Positions 25,929 through 35,228 of a stretch of 64,000 nucleotides of DNA are shown here, in pieces (position 1 is the first letter of the stretch; the number at the start of each line of letters is the position of its first letter). The notes below the pieces were generated by a model that was given only the letters and a program-made list of their open reading frames with translations, did not search any database and had not been told where the DNA came from. Source of the stretch: an uncultured Psychroserpens sp. (GTDB lineage Bacteria > Bacteroidota > Bacteroidia > Flavobacteriales > Flavobacteriaceae); NCBI RefSeq assembly GCF_947500255.1, contig NZ_CANMRL010000002.1, positions 496,001 through 560,000 on the forward strand, read 5' to 3'. The translations under genes and the position numbers were made by a program.

Positions 25929-26856
25929 CCTTATACCATTCTACCTGCTGCTTTACGGCTTCTAACAATGTTGTTTGCGGGTTATAATCTAATAATCGCT
26001 TAGCCTTATCAATATTAGCCTTTGTACGTGATTGATCACCAGGACGTTTAGGAATAACATTAATTGCTATAGACTTTCCTAAAACAGCTTCTACAGTTTC
26101 GATGCCTTCTTTAGTGGTATGCTCTACTTCTGTTCCTAAATTAATAATCTCACCTTCAACTTTTATTTCATTATCGATCACACTTACCACACCATCAACA
26201 ATATCATCTACATAGGTAAAACTTCGTAAATGTTTGTCGCTACCTTCAAATAGTGGAAACGCCTCATCTTTTAAACCTAAAGCAATTAATTTTGTATACA
26301 TTTTTTCTGGACGTTCTCGAGGGCCGATTACCGAATATAAACGTAATGAACACGCTGGTAATTTTTTCTCTCTGCTTTTTTGAAGTACTAATTGCTCGGC
26401 TGCTAATTTAGTGACACCATAATGTGATGCTGGTTTAGGCACATAGTCTTCGGGAAACGTCGCCTCAAGTCCATAAATGGAAGAAGTACCAATATTGACA
26501 AATAATTTCAGGTCTTTACATCGTTCTGCAAAATCAATCAAATGCTTTGTTGCAATAATATTATTGCTAAAATAATCTTCAAAAGTAGAGGATTGTGAAA
26601 TCCCTGGTTGTGCCGCAAAATGAAAAATATAGTCAATGTCTTTTGGTAAAACACTAGCTAAATCATCGTCACGCAAATCTTTTTTTAAGATGGTAATTCC
26701 TTTTTGGCTCAAGGCTACGGCATTGAGTTGTTTTAGTTCTAAACTGTAATAGTCACTAAAATTGTCTAAACCAATAACATCATGTCCAAGACTTTGTAAA
26801 CGTTCTGCTGTATGAGAACCTATAAAACCAACTGCTCCAGTAACGAGTATTTTCAT
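25918..26856 (-). CDS. NAD-dependent nucleotide-sugar epimerase/dehydratase (extended SDR)
   Basis: This is a 312-residue cytosolic enzyme. The NAD-binding GAVGFIGSH is at residues 7-15 and the catalytic YxxxK is Y146-x3-K150 (HYGVTK), with Ser125/126 (TSSIYG) before it. HFAAQPGISQSSTFEDYFSNNI is like UDP-glucuronate or UDP-galactose 4-epimerases. It probably interconverts nucleotide sugars for a polysaccharide or glycolipid, together with the neighbouring glycosyltransferase at 26955. The exact substrate cannot be read from the sequence. It is convergent with meaB, and the two genes share 11 bases. Confidence 0.9.
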   Translation of the reverse strand: MKILVTGAVGFIGSHTAERLQSLGHDVIGLDNFSDYYSLELKQLNAVALSQKGITILKKDLRDDDLASVLPKDIDYIFHFAAQPGISQSSTFEDYFSNNIIATKHLIDFAERCKDLKLFVNIGTSSIYGLEATFPEDYVPKPASHYGVTKLAAEQLVLQKSREKKLPACSLRLYSVIGPRERPEKMYTKLIALGLKDEAFPLFEGSDKHLRSFTYVDDIVDGVVSVIDNEIKVEGEIINLGTEVEHTTKEGIETVEAVLGKSIAINVIPKRPGDQSRTKANIDKAKRLLDYNPQTTLLEAVKQQVEWYKANF

Positions 26857-26954
26857 TGATACGAATTGAAGTCACAAAATAACAATTTTTAAATCAAACC
26901 AAATCAACAGCAAGCAGATTAAAAAGAATATTTTTGTAAGACTAACTTTTAGTA

Positions 26955-27671
26955 ATGGATTATACATTTACCATAATTGTTCCTGTCTTTAATGAGGAAG
27001 CTAATCTTATTCGTTTAGAAAAAGAGCTGATATCGTATCTAAACAATACTTCGGTAAAGACCAAGGTGCTTTTTGTAAATGATTGTTCTACTGATAACAG
27101 TCAGTCCATGATAGAATCTATTTGCCATACAAACGTCGCTTTTGATTATCTCCTGTTTTCAGATAACAAAGGCTTAAGTGCTGCGCTAAAAGCTGGTTTT
27201 GATCATATCGATACACCTTTAATTGGGTATATTGATGCCGACTTACAAACATCTCCAGACGATTTTAATTTGCTACTCGAATATATAGAAGATTATGACC
27301 TCGTTACAGGTGTTAGAATAGATAGACAAGATAGTTTGATAAAAAAACTATCCTCAAAAATAGCCAATCGTATTAGAAGAGTATTTACTAATGATGGCAT
27401 GCAAGATACTGGTTGTCCACTAAAGGTGATTAGAACAGATTATGCCAAACGAATTCCAATGTTTAAGGGTTTACATCGTTTTTTACCTGCTATGATTTTA
27501 CTTCAAAAAGGTACAGTAAAACAAGTCCCTGTAAACCATTTCCCAAGACTAGCAGGCACTTCCAAATTTGGCTTACGCAAACGATTACTATCTCCTTTGA
27601 CTGATTGCTTTGCCTATCTTTGGATGAAAAGAAAAACTATAGATTATACGATTAAAAAGAAAAGTTTTTAA
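26955..27671 (+). CDS. Family 2 glycosyltransferase, polyprenyl-phosphate sugar transferase type
   Basis: This is a 238-residue GT2 enzyme: TIIVPVFNEEANL at the N-terminus, VLFVNDCSTDNS, and the DxD-type metal site DADLQTSPDDF near residue 95. DPM-synthase-like features are DTGCPLKVIRTDYAKRIP and HFPRLAGTSKFG...RKRLLSPLTDCFAYLW. No membrane helices follow, so it is the soluble type that would transfer a sugar onto a polyprenyl phosphate at the inner face of the membrane. Its 5' neighbour on the opposite strand is the sugar epimerase; the 3' neighbour is a convergent PAP2 phosphatase two bases away. Confidence 0.9.
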   Translation: MDYTFTIIVPVFNEEANLIRLEKELISYLNNTSVKTKVLFVNDCSTDNSQSMIESICHTNVAFDYLLFSDNKGLSAALKAGFDHIDTPLIGYIDADLQTSPDDFNLLLEYIEDYDLVTGVRIDRQDSLIKKLSSKIANRIRRVFTNDGMQDTGCPLKVIRTDYAKRIPMFKGLHRFLPAMILLQKGTVKQVPVNHFPRLAGTSKFGLRKRLLSPLTDCFAYLWMKRKTIDYTIKKKSF

Positions 27672-27673
27672 AG

Positions 27674-28249
27674 TTATTTCAGCTGATATTTAGTTTGTAA
27701 ATATTTATCCAACTTATAGAATAGAAGTCCTGAGAACGCACCAAATAGCATTCCGCTAAGTACATCTAATGGATAATGCACACCAATATAAATACGACTA
27801 TACCCCATTGCTATTGCCCAGATTATCATAATGTACGGCAAAAACCTATATTTTGATTTTAGCATAAAACTAGTAAATACTGCTACAGCCATAGAATTAG
27901 AGGCATGACCAGAAAAATAACCATATTGACCACCACAATAACTTTTCACGAGCCTGAAGAGTCCATCAATATCTTCGTTATGACATGGTCTTAATCTCAT
28001 TACCAGCACTTTTTTAAACAGATTAGTCATTTGATCTGTGAATGTAATCATTAATGCAATGACCAATAAAGTGAGTAAAAACATCTTGGTATTAAGACGC
28101 TTATACATTAAATACGCCAAGACGGCATAAAATGGAATCCAATTGAATTTGGTCGTATAAAACATCCAAAATCCGTCCCAGGCTTCTGTCCCAAGGTTAT
28201 TAAGGTAGATGAATAATTCGGTATCTAGTCTTGCTAATTCTTCTATCAT
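27674..28249 (-). CDS. PAP2-family membrane phosphatase
   Basis: This is a 191-residue integral membrane protein with the three phosphatase signature motifs: K-x6-RP in KKVLVMRLRPCHN, GHAS in YFSGHASNSMA (His is the catalytic base) and SR-x5-H-x3-D in YSRIYIGVHYPLDVL. Members act on lipid phosphates such as undecaprenyl diphosphate or phosphatidate. The substrate is not clear, but recycling of undecaprenyl diphosphate would be consistent. Its start overlaps the stop of the preceding 75-residue gene by one base (TAATG), so it sits at the end of a MATE - small protein - PAP2 operon. Confidence 0.92.
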   Translation of the reverse strand: MIEELARLDTELFIYLNNLGTEAWDGFWMFYTTKFNWIPFYAVLAYLMYKRLNTKMFLLTLLVIALMITFTDQMTNLFKKVLVMRLRPCHNEDIDGLFRLVKSYCGGQYGYFSGHASNSMAVAVFTSFMLKSKYRFLPYIMIIWAIAMGYSRIYIGVHYPLDVLSGMLFGAFSGLLFYKLDKYLQTKYQLK

Positions 28250-28476
28250 TACTCGTCGTATCGCGCTACTTCTCTGTCATAGAAGTCTGTTGCTGCCTGA
28301 ATTAAATTTTCGGCCTCACTTTCAATTTCTCTTTGATCTTGTTCGTCAAACTCTTCAAACCATTCCACATCATCATCTTCGAGGTTTATGATAAATCTAG
28401 GAAATTCGGTATGAATGACATAGATCGCATTTGGATGGTCTGTATTATCGCCTAATATGAATTTTGGTAGTTCCAT
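28249..28476 (-). CDS. Small acidic conserved protein, unknown function
   Basis: This is a 75-residue cytosolic protein with a very acidic centre and C-terminus (NLEDDDVEWFEEFDEQDQREIESEAENLIQ). It begins MELPKFILGDNTDHPNAIYVIHTEFPRFIIN. I believe this is a conserved short gene of Flavobacteriaceae of unknown role. It lies one base after the MATE stop and overlaps the PAP2 start by one base, which strongly supports translation as part of that operon. No motif for metal or nucleotide binding can be seen. Confidence 0.82.
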   Translation of the reverse strand: MELPKFILGDNTDHPNAIYVIHTEFPRFIINLEDDDVEWFEEFDEQDQREIESEAENLIQAATDFYDREVARYDE

Positions 28477-28477
28477 G

Positions 28478-29866
28478 TTATTCTAAGTCGTTAGTATTTG
28501 ACAAAATTAACTTTTTCGTGAGATAATTGAATCTAATAAATAATAATATTGCAGCAGTTGTTAAACCTGCCAATAAACCTAACCAAATCCCAAAGCTTCC
28601 ATACGCCTCTTCTTTTCCGAGGAAATAACTAATAGGAAACCCAACTAGCCAATAAGAAATAAACGTGATAATGGTAGGTATTTTTACATCCTGAAGACCT
28701 CTTAATGCTCCTAAAACAACCACCTGAATACCATCACTTATCTGAAATATGGCAGCAGCAATCATCAATTTTGCAGCTATTGAAACCACTTCTGTATTAT
28801 CTAACAAATTTTCACTATCGTTAAAATCTACATATAATTTTGGGAGTTCGTCATGAAATAAAAAGAAAATAGCCCCAAAACATACAGCTAATAGTATGGC
28901 TAATAAGAAAATAGAAAATGCAATTCGTCGCAGTTCAAAATACTTATGAAGTCCTTTTTGGTTTCCAACTCTAATCATAGATGCTACACTCAATCCCATC
29001 GCTACCATAAAAGTCATTGAAGATAAGTTAAGTGCTATTTGATTTGCAGCTTGAGGGTTTTTTCCCAGTAAACCACTTAACCAAATCGCAGCTGTAAAAA
29101 TGGCTACCTCAAAAAACATCTGCATCGCACTAGGCAGGCCTAAATTGATAATTTTCCGAAGCATTAATTTCTCTAAAACAAAAAACTTAATATTGGTCAC
29201 ATAAGCTTTTGACTTTTCTTTTTTTGTCAACAACCACCAAAGATATATCACCATAATAAACCTTGAAGCTAAAGTACCATAAGCGGCTCCAACAATACCA
29301 AGTTCTGGAAAACCAAATTTTCCAAATATCAACACATAATTTAAAATAACATTGACAATATTTGCTATAATAGTTGCATACATAGGATATCGCGTCATCG
29401 ACAATCCATCACTAAACTGTTTAAACGCTTGAAATACAATAAGCGGAATAAGCGAAAAAGCAACCAAATTTAAATAAGGTAACGCTAACTCAACCACTTC
29501 AACAGGTTGCTTCATAAAGTACAGTAATGGTTTTGCAACAAATACAGATAGAAACAATACAACTCCTAGAACTGTACATAGAAATAATCCATGCTTGAAT
29601 GAAGATTTTCCTTCTGAAAAATGGTCTGCTGCATCAGCTTCGGCTACTAAAGGTGTGATTGCTGTAGAAAAACCAATACCTATAGACATTGCTATAAACA
29701 TAAAGCTGTTTCCTAAAGAAACTGCTGCCAACTCGGCAGTTCCCAATTGTCCTACCATGATGTTATCAATAAAGCTAACAAAAGTATGACCAAGCATCCC
29801 AAGAATAACAGGAGCTGCTAACTTAAAATTATAGTTGAATTCTTTTGTGTACTGTGATAAAACCAA
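28478..29866 (-). CDS. MATE-family multidrug efflux transporter (NorM-like)
   Basis: This is a 462-residue transporter with twelve predicted membrane helices in two related halves. The N-terminal half opens PVILGMLGHTFVSFIDNIMVGQLGTAELAAVSLGNSFMFIAMSIGIGFSTAITPLVAEA, a textbook MATE start, and the second half repeats NLGLPSAMQMFFEVAIFTAAIWLSGLLG. Members export cationic drugs or metabolites in exchange for Na+ or H+. The gene leads an operon with the small acidic protein and PAP2 phosphatase. A -7-like TAACTTTG lies on the minus strand at 29886-29893, but no TTG is correctly spaced. Confidence 0.95.
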   Translation of the reverse strand: MVLSQYTKEFNYNFKLAAPVILGMLGHTFVSFIDNIMVGQLGTAELAAVSLGNSFMFIAMSIGIGFSTAITPLVAEADAADHFSEGKSSFKHGLFLCTVLGVVLFLSVFVAKPLLYFMKQPVEVVELALPYLNLVAFSLIPLIVFQAFKQFSDGLSMTRYPMYATIIANIVNVILNYVLIFGKFGFPELGIVGAAYGTLASRFIMVIYLWWLLTKKEKSKAYVTNIKFFVLEKLMLRKIINLGLPSAMQMFFEVAIFTAAIWLSGLLGKNPQAANQIALNLSSMTFMVAMGLSVASMIRVGNQKGLHKYFELRRIAFSIFLLAILLAVCFGAIFFLFHDELPKLYVDFNDSENLLDNTEVVSIAAKLMIAAAIFQISDGIQVVVLGALRGLQDVKIPTIITFISYWLVGFPISYFLGKEEAYGSFGIWLGLLAGLTTAAILLFIRFNYLTKKLILSNTNDLE

Positions 29867-30188
29867 GTGATTATTTTTAAAGTGCCAAAGTTAATGCATT
29901 TGAATTGCCTATAGTCTAAGCACTGGTAATTTTAGCAATATAAAATTCAATTGTTTGATTTCTATAAAGTTATAAACTTAAATTGTTAATAAGTTGACTA
30001 GAAAATTAATGAGATAATTGGCTTAAAAACTTATTTTTATTCCCGACAAATATCTTATTGTAGTAGGTTAGGTATTTGGGGTAGAAACTTTTTTAGCTAT
30101 TATTTTAGAGGGATTTAAAAATTTTTTTGTTAAAAAACGTTTCACGCAAAAAGAGGACTCGTCCTCTTTTTGCCGTTTATACACCTTT
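29867..30188. other. 322-base intergenic region without a gene
   Basis: I find no open frame with a credible start here. It holds the upstream region of the MATE gene (minus strand), an AT-rich middle without clear structure, and a perfect 13-bp inverted repeat at 30146-30173 that serves as terminator for the ATP-grasp gene. Confidence 0.7.
30146..30173 (-). terminator. Terminator after the ATP-grasp gene
   Basis: The perfect inverted repeat GCAAAAAGAGGAC / GTCCTCTTTTTGC, separated by two bases, lies 15 bases after the stop codon of the minus-strand ATP-grasp gene. The stem includes A5/T5 arms that provide the U-run. Confidence 0.75.
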
Positions 30189-31295
30189 TTAAAATTGTCT
30201 ACCTAACCATTCTCTAAACTTATAGACTGTTGGCAGTGGATCTTTTAAAAACATATTAACTTCAGTATTATTTAAAAGAAATTTTCTTTTGAAAATAAAC
30301 CAAGGACGTCGTTTAATGCATTTAAGAACACCTTTTAGACGCATATAATTAATCTCATCAAATGTAGTGGCACTAATGGTTTTACTTAGTGCTAGCTGAA
30401 TTGATAAATGCGGAAAGTTTATTCCTGCAGAACGAGAAGCATCTACACTTCCCCAAAAACGCGCATTAATTTCTATAAGTTTAAATGTATGAGTGTTGTT
30501 GTCAAACCTGAGATCTAAGTGCGCAACACCAGACCAATTGAGTAAAGCCATGGTGTTTTTCGTAACTGTTAGCACTTCATCATTCTTTAAAAAATCAAAA
30601 CCCAACTGTGGAGCAAATTCGTTATGCCCTTTTAAATTTCCTTTTTGAATGGTATACGCCAAAATCTTACCATTAAGACACAGCACACTGCAATCTATAT
30701 CATAACCTTCAATAAACTCTTGAATAAATAAAGGTGAATCTTTTACGTCTAAACGCATAGGGAAATTAGACTTTGAACTTACTTTTAGTATACCATCACC
30801 ACCCTTCTGACTTAAAGGTTTTATTAAAATTGGAAAGCGTATATGAGTCAATAGTTCTTGCCTTTCTTTTTCTGAAGACACAAAAAAAGACTTTGGGTGC
30901 GCAATCGTATGACTATTTGAAAAATCACTAAGCTTATGTTTATTCGTGGCTGTTTCAAAATCTTTTAGATCTGGTAAAGGAATTACCTTTGCTAGTTGTG
31001 ATATCCTATGCTTATAATTAATAAAGAATAAAGTCTCGACTTCGGCAACAGGAAGTATAACATCAATCGCATTTTTTTCTATTTCAGAATTGATAATTCT
31101 TAGCCAAGACTCATCATTTGATCGCTCATAAAATGCATAGTAGAATGTATATTTTGAAAACTTTGTAGCCGTTCTTTTCTCGTTAGATAAAACAAACAGT
31201 TTGTAATTGTCTATATGAGATAAGCACTGTATAACAGACAGCGCCCAAGTGCTATTGCCGTCTGGAATTAGAACGTTCAATTTAGAACTCATCAA
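30189..31295 (-). CDS. ATP-grasp family ligase, unknown substrate
   Basis: This is a 368-residue ATP-grasp enzyme. An N-terminal Rossmann-like domain (LNVLIPDGNSTWALSVIQCL) is followed by the ATP-binding region with FPILIKPLSQKGGDGI (residues about 155-170) and LFIQEFIEGYDIDCSVLC. A metal-binding region follows, HTFKLIEINARFWGSVDASRSAG (about 275-300), where Glu and Asn bind Mg2+. This resembles carbamoyl-phosphate-synthase-like ATP-grasp proteins of polysaccharide or peptide tailoring, which couple an amine or carboxylate to an acyl phosphate. The product is unknown. It is followed by a strong terminator and preceded by the nitronate monooxygenase gene with 42 bases between. Confidence 0.88.
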   Translation of the reverse strand: MMSSKLNVLIPDGNSTWALSVIQCLSHIDNYKLFVLSNEKRTATKFSKYTFYYAFYERSNDESWLRIINSEIEKNAIDVILPVAEVETLFFINYKHRISQLAKVIPLPDLKDFETATNKHKLSDFSNSHTIAHPKSFFVSSEKERQELLTHIRFPILIKPLSQKGGDGILKVSSKSNFPMRLDVKDSPLFIQEFIEGYDIDCSVLCLNGKILAYTIQKGNLKGHNEFAPQLGFDFLKNDEVLTVTKNTMALLNWSGVAHLDLRFDNNTHTFKLIEINARFWGSVDASRSAGINFPHLSIQLALSKTISATTFDEINYMRLKGVLKCIKRRPWFIFKRKFLLNNTEVNMFLKDPLPTVYKFREWLGRQF

Positions 31296-31337
31296 TTAAT
31301 AAGGGTCATTATTAATAGTATTAAATATACTATTTTT

Positions 31338-32285
31338 TTAAAGTCTAATCTTCTGGGTAATCTTTTGAGCCTCTTTAAACTCGGTAATCATATCGTCAAC
31401 AATCTGAGCAGCAGGTTTGATATCATGTATTAATCCTGCAATCTGGCCTATTTCTAATTCGCCATCTTCTAAATCACCTTCAAACATCCCTCTTTTAGCT
31501 CTGGCTCTTCCTAAAAGTTCTTTCAATTCTTCAACTGTAGGTCCAGATTTATAGAGTTCTTGCACTTCATTATAGAACTTATTTTTTATCAATCTAACTG
31601 GTGCTAATTCTTTTAATGTTAATTGAGTATCGCCTTCTTTTGCATTGACTACAACCTCTTTAAAAGCTTGATGTGCTGAAGATTCTTCACTAGCTACAAA
31701 ACGACTTCCAACTTGAACCGCATCTGCGCCTAGAATCATGACTGCTAACATAATTTGCCCGTTAGCAATTCCACCAGCTGCAATTAGAGGAATATCTAAT
31801 TGCTCTTTCACCATTGGTATTAATGTTAAGGTTGTTGTTTCTTCTCTTCCATTGTGCCCACCAGCTTCAAAGCCTTCGGCGACCACAGCATCAACTCCAG
31901 CGTCTTGTGCTTTTAATGCAAACTTTACACTGCTCACAACATGTACAACTGTTATTCCCTTTTCTTTTAGCCAATTGGTCCAAGTTTTTGGGTTTCCCGC
32001 AGATGTAAACACAATTTTTACGCCCTCTTCAACAATGATATTCATAATGTCTTCAATGTTGGGATATAGCATGGGTACATTAACACCAAACGGTTTATTT
32101 GTTGCTTTTTTACATTTCTGAATATGTTCACGCAAGACATCGGGATACATAGAGCCTGCTCCTATTAAACCTAAAGCACCTGCATTACTGGCTGCAGAGG
32201 CTAATCTCCAACCGCTATTCCAAATCATTCCAGCTTGAATGATTGGGTATTTTATATTGAAGAGTTCGGTAATTTTATTTCCCAT
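31338..32285 (-). CDS. Nitronate monooxygenase-like FMN oxidoreductase
   Basis: This is a 315-residue TIM-barrel flavoprotein of the 2-nitropropane dioxygenase family. Visible features are ELFNIKYPIIQAGMIWNSGWRLASAASNAGALGLIGAG at the N-terminus, GFEAGGHNGREET (the catalytic His region) and LIAAGGIANGQIMLAVMILGADAVQVGSRFVASEES, the FMN phosphate-binding site. Members oxidise alkyl nitronates or act as quinone reductases, and this one could be either. Its ATG follows directly on the stop codon of the subtilase gene with no spacer, so both are probably co-transcribed. Confidence 0.93.
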   Translation of the reverse strand: MGNKITELFNIKYPIIQAGMIWNSGWRLASAASNAGALGLIGAGSMYPDVLREHIQKCKKATNKPFGVNVPMLYPNIEDIMNIIVEEGVKIVFTSAGNPKTWTNWLKEKGITVVHVVSSVKFALKAQDAGVDAVVAEGFEAGGHNGREETTTLTLIPMVKEQLDIPLIAAGGIANGQIMLAVMILGADAVQVGSRFVASEESSAHQAFKEVVVNAKEGDTQLTLKELAPVRLIKNKFYNEVQELYKSGPTVEELKELLGRARAKRGMFEGDLEDGELEIGQIAGLIHDIKPAAQIVDDMITEFKEAQKITQKIRL

Positions 32286-33893
32286 TTAAGATTTTATGAG
32301 TTTGATTGTTTTTGAGGCTTCTCCTGATTGAAATGACATAATGTAAACTCCTGCAGACATTGAAGACACATCCAATTGATGCGTTGATTGCATGATTTGT
32401 TGTTCTAAAACTGTCTTTCCAAGAATATCATAAATTCGAAGTGTTGTGGTATCATTTGCTGAAGGTACCTGAATGTTCAATATATCTACAGCTGGATTAG
32501 GAAACACTTTGAATTCAAATAATTCTTCTTCCTGTACAGATAGACCAATATCTAATGCTAATTGAAGATCTGGTATCCCGTAACCTAAAAAATAATCTGG
32601 TGTATCATATTGAGAAGCCGATAATCTTACGTAATGCTTAATCTCTTCATGTGTTGCATTAGGTAAGGCCTGCCAAAGCGATGCGATACCACCTGCCATG
32701 ATCGGCGAGCTAAAAGAGGTCCCATTATTGGAGATAATGGTATTAGTATCAGCAACAACAAAACTTCCGCTTCCTTGTGCAACAACATCGGGTTTTTGTG
32801 TTGGTTGTATGGCACTTCCCTGAGAGCTAAAGATGGCATAAGCTCCATTATTATCTACAGCTCCAATACTTAAAACACCGGCAGCATCTGCAGGAGCTCC
32901 TAGTCCACTAGCGCCAGAATTTCCAGCGGATGTCACTACTAAAATTCCTTTTTCATTAGCAATGTTTGCTCCTCTAGTTATAAAGGCAGTAAGACCATCT
33001 AAATCTTCATTTGCATAACTGTAGTTGGCATTTTGATAGGTCTTGTATCCTAACGAACTATTAATCATATGCACACCAAGACTATCAGAGCGTTCAGCAG
33101 CTTCTACCCAATAAGCTTCTTCAACTGGTGTTTCACTTCCTACATCTTCTGTTCTAAACAAATAGTATGACGCATCTGGGGCTGTACCTACAAATTGATC
33201 TTGTATAAAACCAGCCATATCGCTCAGTACTCTTGTTCCGTGATCATTTGTTGTAAATTCATATACATTATCATTTCTATCAACAAAATCATAACCTCCT
33301 AGCAAATCGCCATTATCTCTCAATCGCTGAAAGGCTCCCATAGTATCTACATTAGAAAATCCTGAATCTAAAACTGCTATAATAATACCTTCACCTGTAA
33401 AATCATCGAGATGTAGCATATGTGCATTAATCATTTCAACTTGATTTTCAGCATCTCCATAATTAAAAGTAACTGTATTATTTTCTACTAAAAATTTATC
33501 GTTAACCGCAGCAAATCTTGTAGATGCATCTAAACTATTGTCTGCAAAATCAACATATTCTACAAAATCGAAATCATCGACCAAGGCATTAATTTCAGCT
33601 TCACTACCGCGAACATAAACGGCATTAAACCATTTTGACTTTGCAAAAACAGTAACACCTGTTTCGGGTGCTTTCAGCATAGAAATATAAGATTCATTTA
33701 CAGGAACATCGCGTTCATCAATCGCAATACCATGTGCATTTTTGCGATCAATGGCTTGTTGTGTTAAAATTGAAATTGGATTATCTAACGACGCTTGAAC
33801 ATTTTCTTTGGCATTAAAAAACACCCAGGCATCTTGTTGTGCAAAGGCATTGTACTGACATAGTACAATACAAACGAGTAGGACTTTTTTCAT
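32286..33893 (-). CDS. Secreted subtilisin-like (S8) protease with T9SS sorting domain
   Basis: This 535-residue secreted protease has a signal peptide beginning MKKVLLVCIVLCQYNAFA, and I start it there (33893) although the frame continues 15 codons upstream. The S8 catalytic triad is visible: Asp in AVLDSGF, His in NDHGTRVL and Ser in GTSFSSP. The C-terminal about 75 residues (FKVFPNPAVDILNIQV, LRIYDILGKTVLEQQI, LDVSSMSAGVYIMSF) form a type A T9SS sorting domain. The enzyme should thus be exported by the machinery that includes PorU and PorV, encoded at 49-54 kb. It lies directly upstream of the nitronate monooxygenase gene. Confidence 0.96.
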   Translation of the reverse strand: MKKVLLVCIVLCQYNAFAQQDAWVFFNAKENVQASLDNPISILTQQAIDRKNAHGIAIDERDVPVNESYISMLKAPETGVTVFAKSKWFNAVYVRGSEAEINALVDDFDFVEYVDFADNSLDASTRFAAVNDKFLVENNTVTFNYGDAENQVEMINAHMLHLDDFTGEGIIIAVLDSGFSNVDTMGAFQRLRDNGDLLGGYDFVDRNDNVYEFTTNDHGTRVLSDMAGFIQDQFVGTAPDASYYLFRTEDVGSETPVEEAYWVEAAERSDSLGVHMINSSLGYKTYQNANYSYANEDLDGLTAFITRGANIANEKGILVVTSAGNSGASGLGAPADAAGVLSIGAVDNNGAYAIFSSQGSAIQPTQKPDVVAQGSGSFVVADTNTIISNNGTSFSSPIMAGGIASLWQALPNATHEEIKHYVRLSASQYDTPDYFLGYGIPDLQLALDIGLSVQEEELFEFKVFPNPAVDILNIQVPSANDTTTLRIYDILGKTVLEQQIMQSTHQLDVSSMSAGVYIMSFQSGEASKTIKLIKS

Positions 33894-33962
33894 AGTAATT
33901 AATATTTCATTTAAAAACATTGTCGTTTTTAAAAGCAATAATTAAGATTTCTTTCTTGCAAT

Positions 33963-35150
33963 TTAAGAAATTACTCCCGAACCTACTAATTCGTCACCAA
34001 GGTACCAAGCGACAAACTGACCTTCTGTAATGGCAGATTGCACATTTTCAAATTCTACAAAAAGACCATTATCAACTTTATACAATTTAGCTTTTTCCAG
34101 AGCTTGTCGATATCTGATTCGTGCATTTACCACCATAGTCTCATTTATATCTAAGGCTAAATCCTCACGAATCCAGTGGAGTTCGTCATTACTAACAAAC
34201 AATGCTCTTTTCAATAATCCAGGGTGTAGTTTCCCTTGACCAGTATAAATCACATTTTCATCAACATCAGTCTCTATAACAAACAACGGTTCTACGGTTC
34301 CACCAACAGCCAAGCCTTTTCGTTGCCCTTTAGTAAAGTAATGTGCGCCTTGATGTTTACCTACAATAGTGCCATCTGCAATAGCATAATCAATCTTTTT
34401 TGTTAGATATTGAAGTTCTTTTTCTTTAGAATCAAATACAGGCATATCTAAATTATAGAGCTCTTTTTCTTTAGGTATCTCAACAATAACGCCTTCTTTA
34501 GGCTTTAGTTTTTGCTGAAGAAATTCTGGTAATCTCACTTTTCCTATAAAGCAAAGTCCTTGAGAGTCCTTTTTATCTGCAGTAACCAAATCTAATTTAG
34601 TTGCAATATCGCGCACTTGAGGTTTGGTCAATTCTCCAATAGGAAACAATGCTTTTGACAATTGCTCTTGCGATAATTGGCATAAAAAATAAGATTGATC
34701 TTTGTTAGTATCAACACCTGCAAGCAGTTGATAGATTTGTTTTCCGTCTTTTTCTATCGTTCCTTTTCTACAATAGTGACCTGTAGCAACATAATCTGCG
34801 CCAAGTTCTAAAGCAATTTTCATAAAAACATCAAACTTGATCTCCCTATTACAAAGAACATCCGGATTAGGCGTTCGTCCTTTTTGATATTCATCAAACA
34901 TATAATCGACAATACGCTCTTTATACTGTTCGCTTAAGTCTACAGTTTGAAAAGGGATACCTAGCTTATCTGCTACTAACATAGCATCGTTACTATCATC
35001 TAACCATGGGCACTCATCTGAAATTGTAACAGAATCATCATGCCAATTTTTCATAAATAAGCCAATTACTTCATAACCTTGCTCTTTTAATAAATAAGCT
35101 GCAACGCTTGAATCAACACCACCTGAAAGTCCGACTATTACTCTTTTCAT
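33963..35150 (-). CDS. mnmA: tRNA-specific 2-thiouridylase MnmA
   Basis: This is a 395-residue enzyme that thiolates uridine-34 of tRNA Lys, Glu and Gln. Visible features are the PP-loop SGGVDSS at residues 9-15, the catalytic cysteines in [12 protein letters not shown] and [14 protein letters not shown], the tRNA-binding segment ATGHYCRKG, and the C-terminal [13 protein letters not shown] domain. Length is normal (typically 360-400). The gene stands alone, with a terminator-like hairpin upstream belonging to the next gene and a 69-base gap to the subtilase. An exact TAnnTTTG (TAATTTTG) lies just upstream on the minus strand at 35155-35162, but the -33 element is unclear. Confidence 0.97.
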   Translation of the reverse strand: MKRVIVGLSGGVDSSVAAYLLKEQGYEVIGLFMKNWHDDSVTISDECPWLDDSNDAMLVADKLGIPFQTVDLSEQYKERIVDYMFDEYQKGRTPNPDVLCNREIKFDVFMKIALELGADYVATGHYCRKGTIEKDGKQIYQLLAGVDTNKDQSYFLCQLSQEQLSKALFPIGELTKPQVRDIATKLDLVTADKKDSQGLCFIGKVRLPEFLQQKLKPKEGVIVEIPKEKELYNLDMPVFDSKEKELQYLTKKIDYAIADGTIVGKHQGAHYFTKGQRKGLAVGGTVEPLFVIETDVDENVIYTGQGKLHPGLLKRALFVSNDELHWIREDLALDINETMVVNARIRYRQALEKAKLYKVDNGLFVEFENVQSAITEGQFVAWYLGDELVGSGVIS

Positions 35151-35171
35151 ACTGCAAAATTAATAAATAAA

Positions 35172-35198
35172 AATAGCAACATGATATCTGTTGCTATT
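35172..35198 (-). terminator. Terminator after the YwqK-like gene
   Basis: A 9-bp stem AATAGCAAC / GTTGCTATT with a 9-base loop, read on the minus strand, is followed by TTTTATTTATT. It lies 30 bases after the stop codon of the YwqK-like gene and just before mnmA. Confidence 0.7.
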
Positions 35199-35228
35199 AT
35201 AATTAACTATATAATGTATTGACTTTGA

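Noticed and set aside
30146-30173. Insertion sequence end or MITE
   Set aside because: It is a single perfect hairpin right after a stop codon with U-run arms and no target duplication; it is a terminator.
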